This document shows, piece by piece, positions 17,605 through 25,480 of a stretch of DNA of 64,000 nt (its first letter is position 1; each line of letters begins with the position of its first letter). A program made the translations under genes and the position numbers. The notes beneath the pieces are model-generated. The model was not told the DNA's origin, made no database searches, and saw only the letters and a list, made by a program, of their open reading frames with translations. The stretch is from positions 186,001 through 250,000 of the forward strand of contig CAXXOH010000003.1 of the NCBI GenBank assembly GCA_963675185.2, written 5' to 3'. This DNA comes from Ilyobacter_A sp963675185. Its GTDB lineage: Bacteria > Fusobacteriota > Fusobacteriia > Fusobacteriales > Fusobacteriaceae.

Positions 17605-17711
17605 ATCAAAACACCTCTAATCTTTTAAAATTTAAATGTTAAAAATGAAAGTGGGACGGTGAGATTGTGTGAGCGAAATTGTAAAATTGGTCTGAGTTGT
17701 ATAACCGAGAT

Positions 17712-18626
17712 TTAGTGACAGGAAAAGGTCATATTTTTTAGATCAATCATAGAATTTTTAACTCTAAAAATAGAATTTTCTAAACTGTGGTTGTCCCTAT
17801 CATTGTTGAAGCTAATTCTATTTTTTGAAAATTCAATTTTTAGTGGAACAACATCCTTTACGTCGTCATTGCACATGCTTGTCTTATAGTCTGGAGAATA
17901 TATATGCCTTTTTTCACCTTTCTCTATCACGACCTCATCGGTAGATGTATAAAGAGATTTTATATTACCTTCTTCAAAGAAGGTGAGGGAATTTGTGTCG
18001 CCATGTATTCCTAAAGGAGCTACATCATATGCTATAATTTCTCCAATTGGAGTAATTATTTTGGTGGCCTTTGCAGGCTCAAATGATTTTAACGCCCCAC
18101 TTTCATAAAAACTTATTCCTACTCTTACTGTTTTTTTGCCTATAGGAGTCTCTATATCTAAAAGATCCCCAGGCCAAAACGTAATACTTTTTAATTTACC
18201 ACTATCATAAAAGCTTGCGCCAATTATTTTCTCGTTTATTGTACCTATTGGTGTTTTTATTTCAATTTTCTCGGCCAAATCGTACTCTTTCTTTTCTGAC
18301 CAAAACCCGGTAAGATCCCCATCTAATGGGAAAATTTTTCTTACCTTTCCATTTTCATGAAACAACACCAATTCAGCCGGGAACAATCCTACATCTGTTT
18401 TTATATAGACCTTATCCTGCAGGTAGATCTTTTCTAGGTTACCGTTTTCATAAAATCCAAGAGAAGATTTTAGCCTTCTTCTGATGTCGATACTGTAATG
18501 CGGTACCAATCTGCCATACTCTGTTTCTAAAATGTTTTTTTCTGAGAGGGTACAATATTTCATGGCACCATTTTCATAGTTCTCTAAATATGATACCCCT
18601 CTTAAGAATCCATATTTGCACTCCAT
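17712..18626 (-). CDS. MORN/YwqK-like repeat protein in the nif cluster
   Basis: This is a 304-residue protein built from about seven repeats with the core (F/Y)-(Y/H)-E-(N/S)-G-x-(L/M/V)-(K/E/R)-x-(I/F/Y): 'YENGAMKYCTL', 'FYENGNLEKIYL', 'FHENGKVRKIFPL', 'FYDSGKLKSITFW', 'FYESGALKSFEP' and 'FFEEGNIKSLYT'. Each is followed by a segment resembling 'IETPIGKKTVRV'. These are variants of MORN/YwqK beta-hairpin repeats, which are usually scaffolding or binding modules. There is no signal peptide and no catalytic motif. The C-terminal 60 residues are not repetitive. It sits between the ferredoxin gene and nifV in the same direction, so co-expression with nitrogenase assembly genes is likely. Its role is not known to me. 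Confidence 0.65.
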   Translation of the reverse strand: MECKYGFLRGVSYLENYENGAMKYCTLSEKNILETEYGRLVPHYSIDIRRRLKSSLGFYENGNLEKIYLQDKVYIKTDVGLFPAELVLFHENGKVRKIFPLDGDLTGFWSEKKEYDLAEKIEIKTPIGTINEKIIGASFYDSGKLKSITFWPGDLLDIETPIGKKTVRVGISFYESGALKSFEPAKATKIITPIGEIIAYDVAPLGIHGDTNSLTFFEEGNIKSLYTSTDEVVIEKGEKRHIYSPDYKTSMCNDDVKDVVPLKIEFSKNRISFNNDRDNHSLENSIFRVKNSMIDLKNMTFSCH

Positions 18627-18656
18627 ACCTTATACCCCCTCCAAAATTCTATAATG

Positions 18657-18965
18657 CTATATAAGAAGTCTTTCTACAACTTCTCCACCCTCGATATGAG
18701 AATCCATGATTTCCTCAACATCATCAGGTGTAACGCTTCCATACCATACCCCTTCAGGGTAAACTATCACAACTGGCCCTTTGTCGCAGATTGCTAGACA
18801 GCCTGTGTTTGTAACCATAACTTCACTTGAAAGCTCTCTATCATCAATTTCTTCCATGAAGTTTTGAATGATGCTTACTGATTCCTTTTGAAGACAGAAC
18901 CCTTTTTGTTGACCGTTGATACGCGAGCTAGAACATACAAATATGTGGTGCTTTGGCTTAACCAT
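18657..18965 (-). CDS. Thioredoxin-like [2Fe-2S] ferredoxin
   Basis: This 102-residue protein has the arrangement of the thioredoxin-like 2Fe-2S ferredoxins: 'HHIFVCSSSR' with the first Cys, 'GFCLQKE' with the second, then 'TNTGCLAICDKGPVVIVYPEGVWYG' with the last two (C-x3-C). Such ferredoxins occur in nif clusters of many diazotrophs and in clostridia. Here it follows nifB by 24 bases and has a clear AAGGGGG ribosome site. It probably carries electrons for, or takes part in, cofactor assembly or electron delivery to nitrogenase reductase. The exact partner is not shown by the sequence. Confidence 0.88.
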   Translation of the reverse strand: MVKPKHHIFVCSSSRINGQQKGFCLQKESVSIIQNFMEEIDDRELSSEVMVTNTGCLAICDKGPVVIVYPEGVWYGSVTPDDVEEIMDSHIEGGEVVERLLI

Positions 18966-18989
18966 TGAATTTTCCCCCTTATATTTTGA

Positions 18990-20270
18990 TTATCCTTTTA
19001 TTTTTTCAAAAGCTAAATTTATTCCATTTTCTATTGTGTCATAAGTTTCAAGAGTATAAATATTGTTTAACCTTAACATTCTTTTAGGTTCATAACCAAT
19101 TCTAACGCTTAGTACAACACCGCAGTCACCAATCGTATTAAGCAACTTATCCATCTTAGATTCTTTGTCACCGCAATTTTCTTTCCCATCACAGTATTGG
19201 TCTACAACTCTTTCCTCCAAAAACTCTGCTGTATTATCGGAATAATTATAAATGTAAAATTTATCCACTTGCCCGAAGTGTTGATCTATAAGTTTTCCGT
19301 CTTTAGAAGCTACAGCTACAAGCATATCCCTTTTCTCTTTTTTCATGCTGGACTTCTCTACAATATCTTTGAATTCAATCGATCTGTCCTGGGTCAGCTG
19401 CCCTATAGCATCTGCTCTGCACTGCTGGCAGTGGTACATCTGTTTCATTGTTATTGAACATTTATTCCTAAGTTCATTTAACTCTTTATTGCTTACAAGT
19501 GGCATGTTTTCAAATACTGTCCCACCAGCAGGTATAAGCGGCATGATGTTTGTCATGAAAGCCCCGTACTCCTTAGCCTTTTTAACAACTTCTGGTATAT
19601 GTTGGTCGTTTACACCCTTTACCATTACTATATTTACCTTACAAAGCACTCCGTGATCGCTAAGATATTTTAAACCTTCAAACTGATTATCTTGAAGTAT
19701 TTTAGCCGCTTCCTCACCTTTTAAAGTTTTGCCTTCGTAGCTTACGAATTCATATATTCTAGCACCTATTTTAGGGTCGATACTGTTTATAGTTATGGTC
19801 ACATGCTCTATTCCTAGTTTTATTATCTCATCAGCATATTTTGGAAGCATTAATCCATTTGTAGAAAGACAAATTATGACATCTGGGTCTTCCTCTTTTA
19901 TTAATTCAACAGATTTTTTTACTTGATCAAAGTTTGCAAGGGCATCTCCTGGTCCTGCTATTCCAACAACCTTCAGGTTATCTATTTTTTCTTTTACAAG
20001 AGAATATTTCTTTACGGCACCTTCAGGAGTTAACACACCGCTGGTTACCCCTGGTCTACTTTCGTTTACACAATCATAAAGTCTGTTGCAATAGTTACAC
20101 TGTATGTTACACTTTGGCGCTACTGGTATGTGCATCCTAGCATTTTTATGTCCATCGGCAGTATAACATGGATGTTCCTTTGTTTTCTCTATCAATTCTT
20201 TTGATGCCCCTTTTGGATATTCAGTGCTACCTGAACACCCTCCAGAACAAGCTGTATGTCCTAAACCCAT
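18990..20270 (-). CDS. nifB: Nitrogenase FeMo-cofactor precursor synthase NifB, with NifX-like C-terminus
   Basis: This radical-SAM enzyme fuses two 4Fe-4S clusters with carbide insertion to make NifB-co. It has 426 residues from ATG 20270, chosen because AGGAAAGAGGTG precedes it; a TTG lies 24 bases further up. N-terminal 'HTACSGGCSGS' is followed by the radical-SAM motif 'CNIQCNYCNRLYDC' (about 50-63), the SAM-binding 'GIAGPGDALAN', and 'CQQCRADAIGQL' near 275. From about residue 305 a NifX/NafY-type cofactor-carrier domain is fused ('AVASKDGKLIDQHFGQVDKFYIY'), a common arrangement. It is 8 or more bases behind the nifX-like gene in the same transcript. Confidence 0.96.
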   Translation of the reverse strand: MGLGHTACSGGCSGSTEYPKGASKELIEKTKEHPCYTADGHKNARMHIPVAPKCNIQCNYCNRLYDCVNESRPGVTSGVLTPEGAVKKYSLVKEKIDNLKVVGIAGPGDALANFDQVKKSVELIKEEDPDVIICLSTNGLMLPKYADEIIKLGIEHVTITINSIDPKIGARIYEFVSYEGKTLKGEEAAKILQDNQFEGLKYLSDHGVLCKVNIVMVKGVNDQHIPEVVKKAKEYGAFMTNIMPLIPAGGTVFENMPLVSNKELNELRNKCSITMKQMYHCQQCRADAIGQLTQDRSIEFKDIVEKSSMKKEKRDMLVAVASKDGKLIDQHFGQVDKFYIYNYSDNTAEFLEERVVDQYCDGKENCGDKESKMDKLLNTIGDCGVVLSVRIGYEPKRMLRLNNIYTLETYDTIENGINLAFEKIKG

Positions 20271-20302
20271 TTCAAACACCTCTTTCCTAAACAACTTTTA
20301 AT

Positions 20303-20593
20303 TTAGCTTAATTTTGATACTGCCTCCATTGGATCTAACACTTTCTCTTCTACAACCGCTGTTATCCCCATATTTTTAAGGCTTTCTATCATACCCTCAC
20401 CTATTTTACCTGATATGACCACATCACAATCTTTTATATCCTCTATTATATGGTTTGTGTGATTCCCATCACTCAACCTTCTCTCTAAAAACTTAATCTC
20501 TTCCCCATACTTTGAGAATATAAAAAACACTTTACTCTTCCCAAGATGGCTTGATATTGTTCCTGTTTCTCCGATACTTACCGCTATTTTCAT
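20303..20593 (-). CDS. nifX: NifX/NafY-type FeMo-cofactor carrier protein
   Basis: This is a 96-residue dinitrogenase iron-molybdenum cofactor-family domain: 'MKIAVSIGETGTISSHLGKSKVFFIF' at the N-terminus and 'DVVISGKIGEGMIESLKNMGITAVV' further on. Such proteins hold NifB-co or VK-cluster during transfer to NifEN. It overlaps the nifN stop (GCATGA) and follows a GGAGGTG site inside the end of nifN, so translation is coupled. It is shorter than NifX of proteobacteria. The symbol is given by position and family; a closely related member of the family cannot be excluded. Confidence 0.82.
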   Translation of the reverse strand: MKIAVSIGETGTISSHLGKSKVFFIFSKYGEEIKFLERRLSDGNHTNHIIEDIKDCDVVISGKIGEGMIESLKNMGITAVVEEKVLDPMEAVSKLS

Positions 20594-21984
20594 GCGTGCA
20601 CCTCCGCTTCTTCTTTTTTGTAGTATTTTTCGTACATTTCATCTCTGTAAGTACTGTATTTTTGTGAAAGTAGGGTGTTGGTAAATATGTCTAATAAATT
20701 CATGCTACCGTCATACCCTATAGTAACCTGCCTTTGAGCACCTACCCTGTCGTGTACAGGGAATCCTACTCTTACAAGAGGTATATTTTCTTTTTCCTCT
20801 ATATATTTACCATCTGAATGCCCTATCAGTATGTTGACACCTAATTTTTTTACGTGTTCTCTTATGGTTTCAAAATCGGTATCTTCCAGTACAACTGCAT
20901 CCTCGCAGTATTTCTCAATATCTTTTTCAAATATATCTTTTATTTTCTTAGCGTTAGAACCTGTTGCTATTACTGCAGGAGTTATCCCGTTTTCAAGGCA
21001 AAGTGTACTTATCGATGTAACCAGCTCAGGTTCGCCAAAGACCGCTGCCACCCCTTCACCGTTGTACTTGTGAGAATCTATCATTGCGTCTAGCATTCTT
21101 CCTCTGGCTTTCACATAGTATTCAGGGATCTCTTTTCCAGTTATCTCAGATAGGAGGTTTATAAAATTATCGCTGTTTTTAAGTCCTATCGGAATTGGTA
21201 TCCTATAAACAGGCACTCCAAACTCTTTTTTCAAGTACTCTCCTGGCGAGAAGTCTTCCCTGGATATCACTCCAAATTCTATTGTGGCAATGCTTCCAGA
21301 CATAGACTCTATCTCTTTATGTGTTGTTCCGCCTTCAGGTATTTTTTCAAACTGCAGTCCTCTGTAAGGGGCATCTAAAGTTTCAGAAACATCAGGAAGT
21401 ATAACTGCCTCAATCCCAAATCTTTCTAATATTAATTTTAGCTCTCTTATATCCCCTGGACTCATTATTCCGGCTATTATGTTTATCTTTTTAGTCGGTT
21501 CAGATGGGATAACCAGTTTTTCAACCATTTTTCTAACTGCAAGGTAATATCCTTCAAACTGTGACCCACCGTAACCTGGTGTAGGTACAGCAACCAATTT
21601 CAGATCTTCAGAAGAGATATTTTCCTCTTCCATGAAGTCTTTTATAATTCTGTCAATATCCTCACCAATTGTCTCAGCAAGACAGGTTGTCACTATTCCT
21701 ATAGTTTTTGGCTTATAAAGTTTTATTACGTTTTTAAGACCTTTTTTCAAGTTAGCTTCTCCGCCGTATACTGTAGCTTTCTCGTTAAGTGAAGATGAAG
21801 CTATATCTATAGGTTCATTATAGTGCTGCGCCATATGCCTTCTTATATATGTACTGCAACCTTGAGACCCATGCATCATTACAATTGATTCTTCTATCCC
21901 TTTAAATGCCAGACAGGCTCCCATAGGCATACACATCTTACATGGATTTACATTTACATCTATAAAATTTCTATTATTTTTCAT
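20590..21984 (-). CDS. nifN: FeMo-cofactor assembly scaffold subunit NifN
   Basis: This 464-residue subunit forms the NifE2N2 scaffold on which NifB-co matures to FeMo-co. It resembles the nitrogenase beta subunit: 'CKMCMPMGACLAFKGIEESIVMMHGSQGC' near the N-terminus supplies the cluster ligands, and 'VTTCLAETIGEDIDRI' follows at about 103-118. 'VPTPGYGGSQFEGYY' and 'PLVRVGFPVHDRVGAQRQVTIGYDG' are family motifs. The start at 21984 (ATG) overlaps the nifE stop by eleven bases and follows GAGCAGGTG. It lies between nifE and nifX, as in many nif clusters. Confidence 0.95.
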   Translation of the reverse strand: MKNNRNFIDVNVNPCKMCMPMGACLAFKGIEESIVMMHGSQGCSTYIRRHMAQHYNEPIDIASSSLNEKATVYGGEANLKKGLKNVIKLYKPKTIGIVTTCLAETIGEDIDRIIKDFMEEENISSEDLKLVAVPTPGYGGSQFEGYYLAVRKMVEKLVIPSEPTKKINIIAGIMSPGDIRELKLILERFGIEAVILPDVSETLDAPYRGLQFEKIPEGGTTHKEIESMSGSIATIEFGVISREDFSPGEYLKKEFGVPVYRIPIPIGLKNSDNFINLLSEITGKEIPEYYVKARGRMLDAMIDSHKYNGEGVAAVFGEPELVTSISTLCLENGITPAVIATGSNAKKIKDIFEKDIEKYCEDAVVLEDTDFETIREHVKKLGVNILIGHSDGKYIEEKENIPLVRVGFPVHDRVGAQRQVTIGYDGSMNLLDIFTNTLLSQKYSTYRDEMYEKYYKKEEAEVHA

Positions 21985-23422
21985 TTGCAATCACCTGCTC
22001 TTCAAGGTCTAGACTTTTAATGGATCCACTGAGCTCATGCTCGACTCCATATCTTTCCCCTTTTATTATCTCCCACACAGGACTGTTTACTGTCAGATCA
22101 AGCTCCTTTGCAAAATTTATTGCCCCTTCATATCCTGAAAGTGGATGTTTCCTAGCGTGGTTGTGATCTACAAAGGCAACTCCTAGCTTATATGCGAGCG
22201 GTCTTTCTTTTACCCCGCCAACAAGTATGTCTGCTCCCTTTTCACGCATAAATCTTTCAAGTTCACTTGGGTTTGCATCGTCTAGTATAACGGTGTCTTC
22301 GTCTGCAAGTTTTCTTATTGTGTCATACTCTTCCGGTCTTCCTGTTTGAGATCCTACCATAACCGGTGTTATTCCTAAGTCTCTAAACTGTTTTATAAGT
22401 GATATGGCTTTAAATCCGCCACCTACATAAATTGCAACTTTTTTGCCAGCAAGTTTTTTCCTGTACGGTTCAAGTTTTTCGTCAGTTTCTTTTTCTCTTA
22501 CTTTTATAAACTCTTCTACCTTAGCGATCATGTCAAAATCCCCAAGTGAGTAGGCGATAGATCTAAGTGATACCCTTATGTCTTCTAGACCGAAAAAGCT
22601 TACTTTTGTAAAAGGAATCTTATAAGTATCCTCTAGCTTTTTTGCAAGAGATGTCATAGACCCAGCGCACTGAACTACGTTTAGTACCGCATTAGGGGCT
22701 TCTTTTATTTTTTCATAATCTGAATCTCCTGAAAAGTGGGATATTACATCTACACCGATATGTTCAAGGTAACCTTTTATTATCCACATCTCTCCAGCTA
22801 AGTTGAAGTCACCCAGGAAGTTTATCCCGTACTTCTCCTCTTTTACTTTACCGTCTAGCTCTAAAATTTTTAGTATAGCGTCTCCTGCGGCCTTGTATCC
22901 AGCAGATTTGCTTCCTACAAATCCAGAAGACTCGACAGGTACTACCCTTATTCCATGCTTTTCTTCAGCTGCCTTACATACCGCCTTTAAGTCGTCTCCG
23001 ATTACCCCTACAACGCATGTTGAGTAAACGAATATTAGTTTAGGCTTTTTGGCCTCCACTATTTCATCGATGGCTGCAGTCAATTTTCTTTCTCCACCGA
23101 AAATTATATCTTGTTCTCTGAGGTCTGTTGAATAACTGTTTCTGTATTCTTCCGACCCGCTGCTCAAACTCCCACGTATATCAAACGTATAGCTCGCACA
23201 GCCAATAGGCCCGTGCACCAGATGTACTGCATCTGTAATCGGGTTTAGCACAACCCTTGCTCCGCAGTAAACGCACGCCCTTTGACTTACAGCTCCAGCA
23301 ACACTGTGAGCATCACATTTTATTTTTTTGTCCTTTTCTTCTTTATTGCAGACAATGAAATCTTTTCTCTCCTCTATCATTGCGAGGTTTTCTTTCATCT
23401 CTTCCGACATTATTTTACTCAT
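21974..23422 (-). CDS. nifE: FeMo-cofactor assembly scaffold subunit NifE
   Basis: This 482-residue alpha-type subunit of the NifEN scaffold shows 'CVYCGARVVLNPITDAVHLVHGPIGC' (cluster-ligand region), 'YSTDLREQDIIFGGERKL', 'STCVVGVIGDDLKAVC' and 'VVPVESSGFVGSKSAGY'. The region matching the FeMo-co Cys of NifD reads 'NVVQCAGSMTSLAKKL', and the His ligand region reads 'FVDHNHARKHPLSGYEGA', which fits NifE. ATG 23422 behind GAAGGTG was chosen over a GTG nine bases upstream. It is the first gene of the second half of the nif cluster, after a 678-base gap that may hold a promoter. Confidence 0.95.
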   Translation of the reverse strand: MSKIMSEEMKENLAMIEERKDFIVCNKEEKDKKIKCDAHSVAGAVSQRACVYCGARVVLNPITDAVHLVHGPIGCASYTFDIRGSLSSGSEEYRNSYSTDLREQDIIFGGERKLTAAIDEIVEAKKPKLIFVYSTCVVGVIGDDLKAVCKAAEEKHGIRVVPVESSGFVGSKSAGYKAAGDAILKILELDGKVKEEKYGINFLGDFNLAGEMWIIKGYLEHIGVDVISHFSGDSDYEKIKEAPNAVLNVVQCAGSMTSLAKKLEDTYKIPFTKVSFFGLEDIRVSLRSIAYSLGDFDMIAKVEEFIKVREKETDEKLEPYRKKLAGKKVAIYVGGGFKAISLIKQFRDLGITPVMVGSQTGRPEEYDTIRKLADEDTVILDDANPSELERFMREKGADILVGGVKERPLAYKLGVAFVDHNHARKHPLSGYEGAINFAKELDLTVNSPVWEIIKGERYGVEHELSGSIKSLDLEEQVIANEK

Positions 23423-23517
23423 TACTCTCACACCTTCTCTCTCACATAGCTTGTAAAAGCTTAATCAATATTAATAACTTATGATAATAGCTTAACCAAT
23501 ACAAATCATGGCTCTCC

Positions 23518-23538
23518 CTCAAAAGACATGCTTTATAT
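23518..23538 (-). promoter_or_regulatory. Possible nifE promoter with the nif leader motif
   Basis: On the minus strand TATAAA (23533-23538) is followed nine bases later by TTGAGGG (23518-23524) and then AGAGCCATG. The two nifH promoters carry TTGAGGGTGCT eleven bases after their -10 boxes. The -35 region here is poor (TTATCT). The call rests on this shared arrangement. Confidence 0.4.
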
Positions 23539-23579
23539 AAATTAAACCACTACAGATAATTATTATTCCGAATAATAGT

Positions 23580-23960
23580 TATCTGGAATTTTTAAATGAA
23601 ATAAACTTACTCCAAGTACTATCTGACGGTATAAAATTGAACTTTAAAATTAGAATTGATTTAAAAAAAATTAAAAAGAAATGTTGATTTAAAGATAGGT
23701 TGTTTGAATACAAAAACTGAATAGTTTGAATTGATCTAAAATAATTGGTTTTAGAAATGTTGCATTAAAATGATTGGTTGTTGTTTTTAAAATAATAATA
23801 GGCTTTATAAAAGTTTCTTTGAGAATAATTAAAGTTTGAAAATGAATAGATTAAATTGATTAAATTGATTAAATTGATTAAATTAGTTGAGTTTTTAATT
23901 GGATTTTACTTTTTATAAAAGGAAAAAAATTACGAAGGGCAAATCCAAGAGAAATTCTTG
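23580..23960 (-). other. AT-rich, G-depleted region between nifK and nifE
   Basis: This part of the 678-base gap has very few C on the plus strand, so a minus-strand RNA would be almost free of G. It contains a tandem 9-base repeat (TTAAATTGA, about four copies, 23849-23885). No open frame of note is present on either strand. The same skew occurs in front of nifH. Confidence 0.6.
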
Positions 23961-24060
23961 AAAGGAATGATTTTATATATTGTACTTATTATATCAAAAC
24001 GCTTTCTAGATATCAATATTTTCCTTTGTTTTTTTAGCCGATATGCAATATCTTAATGAT

Positions 24061-24085
24061 GGTCATACGCCGATAGCGTATGACC
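24061..24085. promoter_or_regulatory. Perfect hairpin behind nifK
   Basis: GGTCATACGC (24061-24070) and GCGTATGACC (24076-24085) form a perfect 10-bp stem with a 5-base loop, 15 bases after the nifK stop. No T run follows on the minus strand, so it looks more like an RNA-stability or processing element than a terminator. On the plus strand only ACCTTTT follows. Confidence 0.65.
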
Positions 24086-24100
24086 ACCTTTTAGATTAAA

Positions 24101-25480
24101 TTACATTACAAGTTCGAAGTCTTCGTCTTTTGCATCTCTGTCTTGTCTTTCAAGTAATGCATCACTTATTTTTTCTATAAGTCTCATTGCACCTTTGTAT
24201 CCAACAATTGGGAAATATGAGTGAACAGTTCTGTCTAGTATTGGGAATCCTACTCTAACTAAAGGGATATCCTCTGCTCTAGCAATGTATTTACCGTAAG
24301 TGTTTCCTATTATTAGGTCAACAGGCTCATTTTTTATCCATTGGTGGAATAAGAACAAGTCTCCAGCACTTTGGTATAATGAATCTTCCAAATTAAGTCC
24401 AGCATCAGTTAGTACTGATTCGATTTGTTTTTCGAAAGATTTACCAGGTGTACCAGTTAACATCATTTTAGGTACCATACCTAAGCTAACTACGAACTCT
24501 GTCATAGCAACTACTATATCTGGATCTCCGAATATAGCAACTGTTTTACCGTGGTAGTGTTGGTGTGTATCAACCATTATATCCGCTAACTGCCCTCTTT
24601 CTATTTCAACTTCCATTGGAACTGATTTACCTGTAAGTTTTGCAACTTGCATCATGAATTCATCAGTAGCTTTTATTCCTAAAGGCATTTTAAGTACTTC
24701 AGCAGGCACTCCACATTTTTTCTCAAGTGCAACTGCACCAGCTTCAGAAGCAAAGCTTCCTAATGCAAGAGTAGCTTTTGAGTTTCCGCAGTCTTTTATA
24801 TCTGCTATTTTAGTTCCACCTTTTGGGTACATTTCAAATGTATTTGTAGCAGGTGAGTCTAAAACTCCGCTTGTGTCTGGAAGTATAGTAAACGGTACTT
24901 CCATTTTGTTTAAAAGACTTTTTAATTCAGTCATGTCACCTGGGTTAACCCAACCAGGGATTATGTTTAACTTACCGTTTGATCCTTTTCCTTCACCTTC
25001 AGCAAGGTAGTTTATTGTAGAAGCTACCATGTTAGAGAATCCTGTCATGTGTGATCCAACATAACTTGGTGTATTTGTGTGGATTACCATTTTACCTTCT
25101 GGTACAACTGAAGCTGATTCTGAGATCAATGTGTTAAGGTCGTCACCGATTGTTTCACTTAGACAAGTAGTGTGTACTGCAACTATTTCAGGATCGTATA
25201 TAGAGAATATATTTTTAAGAGCTGTTTTAAGGTTTGATCCTCCACCGAATACTGATGCTCCCTCTGTAAATGAACTTGTAGTTGCCATTACTGGGTCTCT
25301 AAAGTGTCTAGTTAGATGCATTCTGTGGAACGAACAACATCCTTGTGATCCGTGACTGTGTGGTAGACATCCATTTATTCCTAACGCAGCGTACATTGCC
25401 CCTACTGGTTGACAAGTTTTCGCCGGGTTTATTGTTAACGCTTTTCTATCTTCGATTTTTTTTGGTGTTAAATCTAGCAT
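24101..25480 (-). CDS. nifK: Nitrogenase MoFe protein beta subunit
   Basis: This is the 459-residue beta subunit of Mo-dinitrogenase. P-cluster Cys ligands are visible in 'TCQPVGAMYAALGINGC', 'HGSQGCCSFHR' and 'VHTTCLSETIGDDLNT'; the serine ligand region and the C-terminal 'PLVRVGFPILDRTVHSYFPIVGYKGA' are in place. The protein lacks the N-terminal extension of proteobacterial NifK, as in clostridia. The second of two ATG codons (25480) is chosen because GGAGGTGAATGCGC gives it proper spacing. It overlaps the nifD stop (ATGCTAG). It works as the alpha2-beta2 tetramer with NifD. Confidence 0.97.
   Translation of the reverse strand: MLDLTPKKIEDRKALTINPAKTCQPVGAMYAALGINGCLPHSHGSQGCCSFHRMHLTRHFRDPVMATTSSFTEGASVFGGGSNLKTALKNIFSIYDPEIVAVHTTCLSETIGDDLNTLISESASVVPEGKMVIHTNTPSYVGSHMTGFSNMVASTINYLAEGEGKGSNGKLNIIPGWVNPGDMTELKSLLNKMEVPFTILPDTSGVLDSPATNTFEMYPKGGTKIADIKDCGNSKATLALGSFASEAGAVALEKKCGVPAEVLKMPLGIKATDEFMMQVAKLTGKSVPMEVEIERGQLADIMVDTHQHYHGKTVAIFGDPDIVVAMTEFVVSLGMVPKMMLTGTPGKSFEKQIESVLTDAGLNLEDSLYQSAGDLFLFHQWIKNEPVDLIIGNTYGKYIARAEDIPLVRVGFPILDRTVHSYFPIVGYKGAMRLIEKISDALLERQDRDAKDEDFELVM

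Noticed and set aside
23849..23885. Short tandem repeat as a possible CRISPR or iteron array
   Set aside because: Units are 9 bases, adjacent and without spacers; no cas or rep gene is present. It is simple-sequence repetition.
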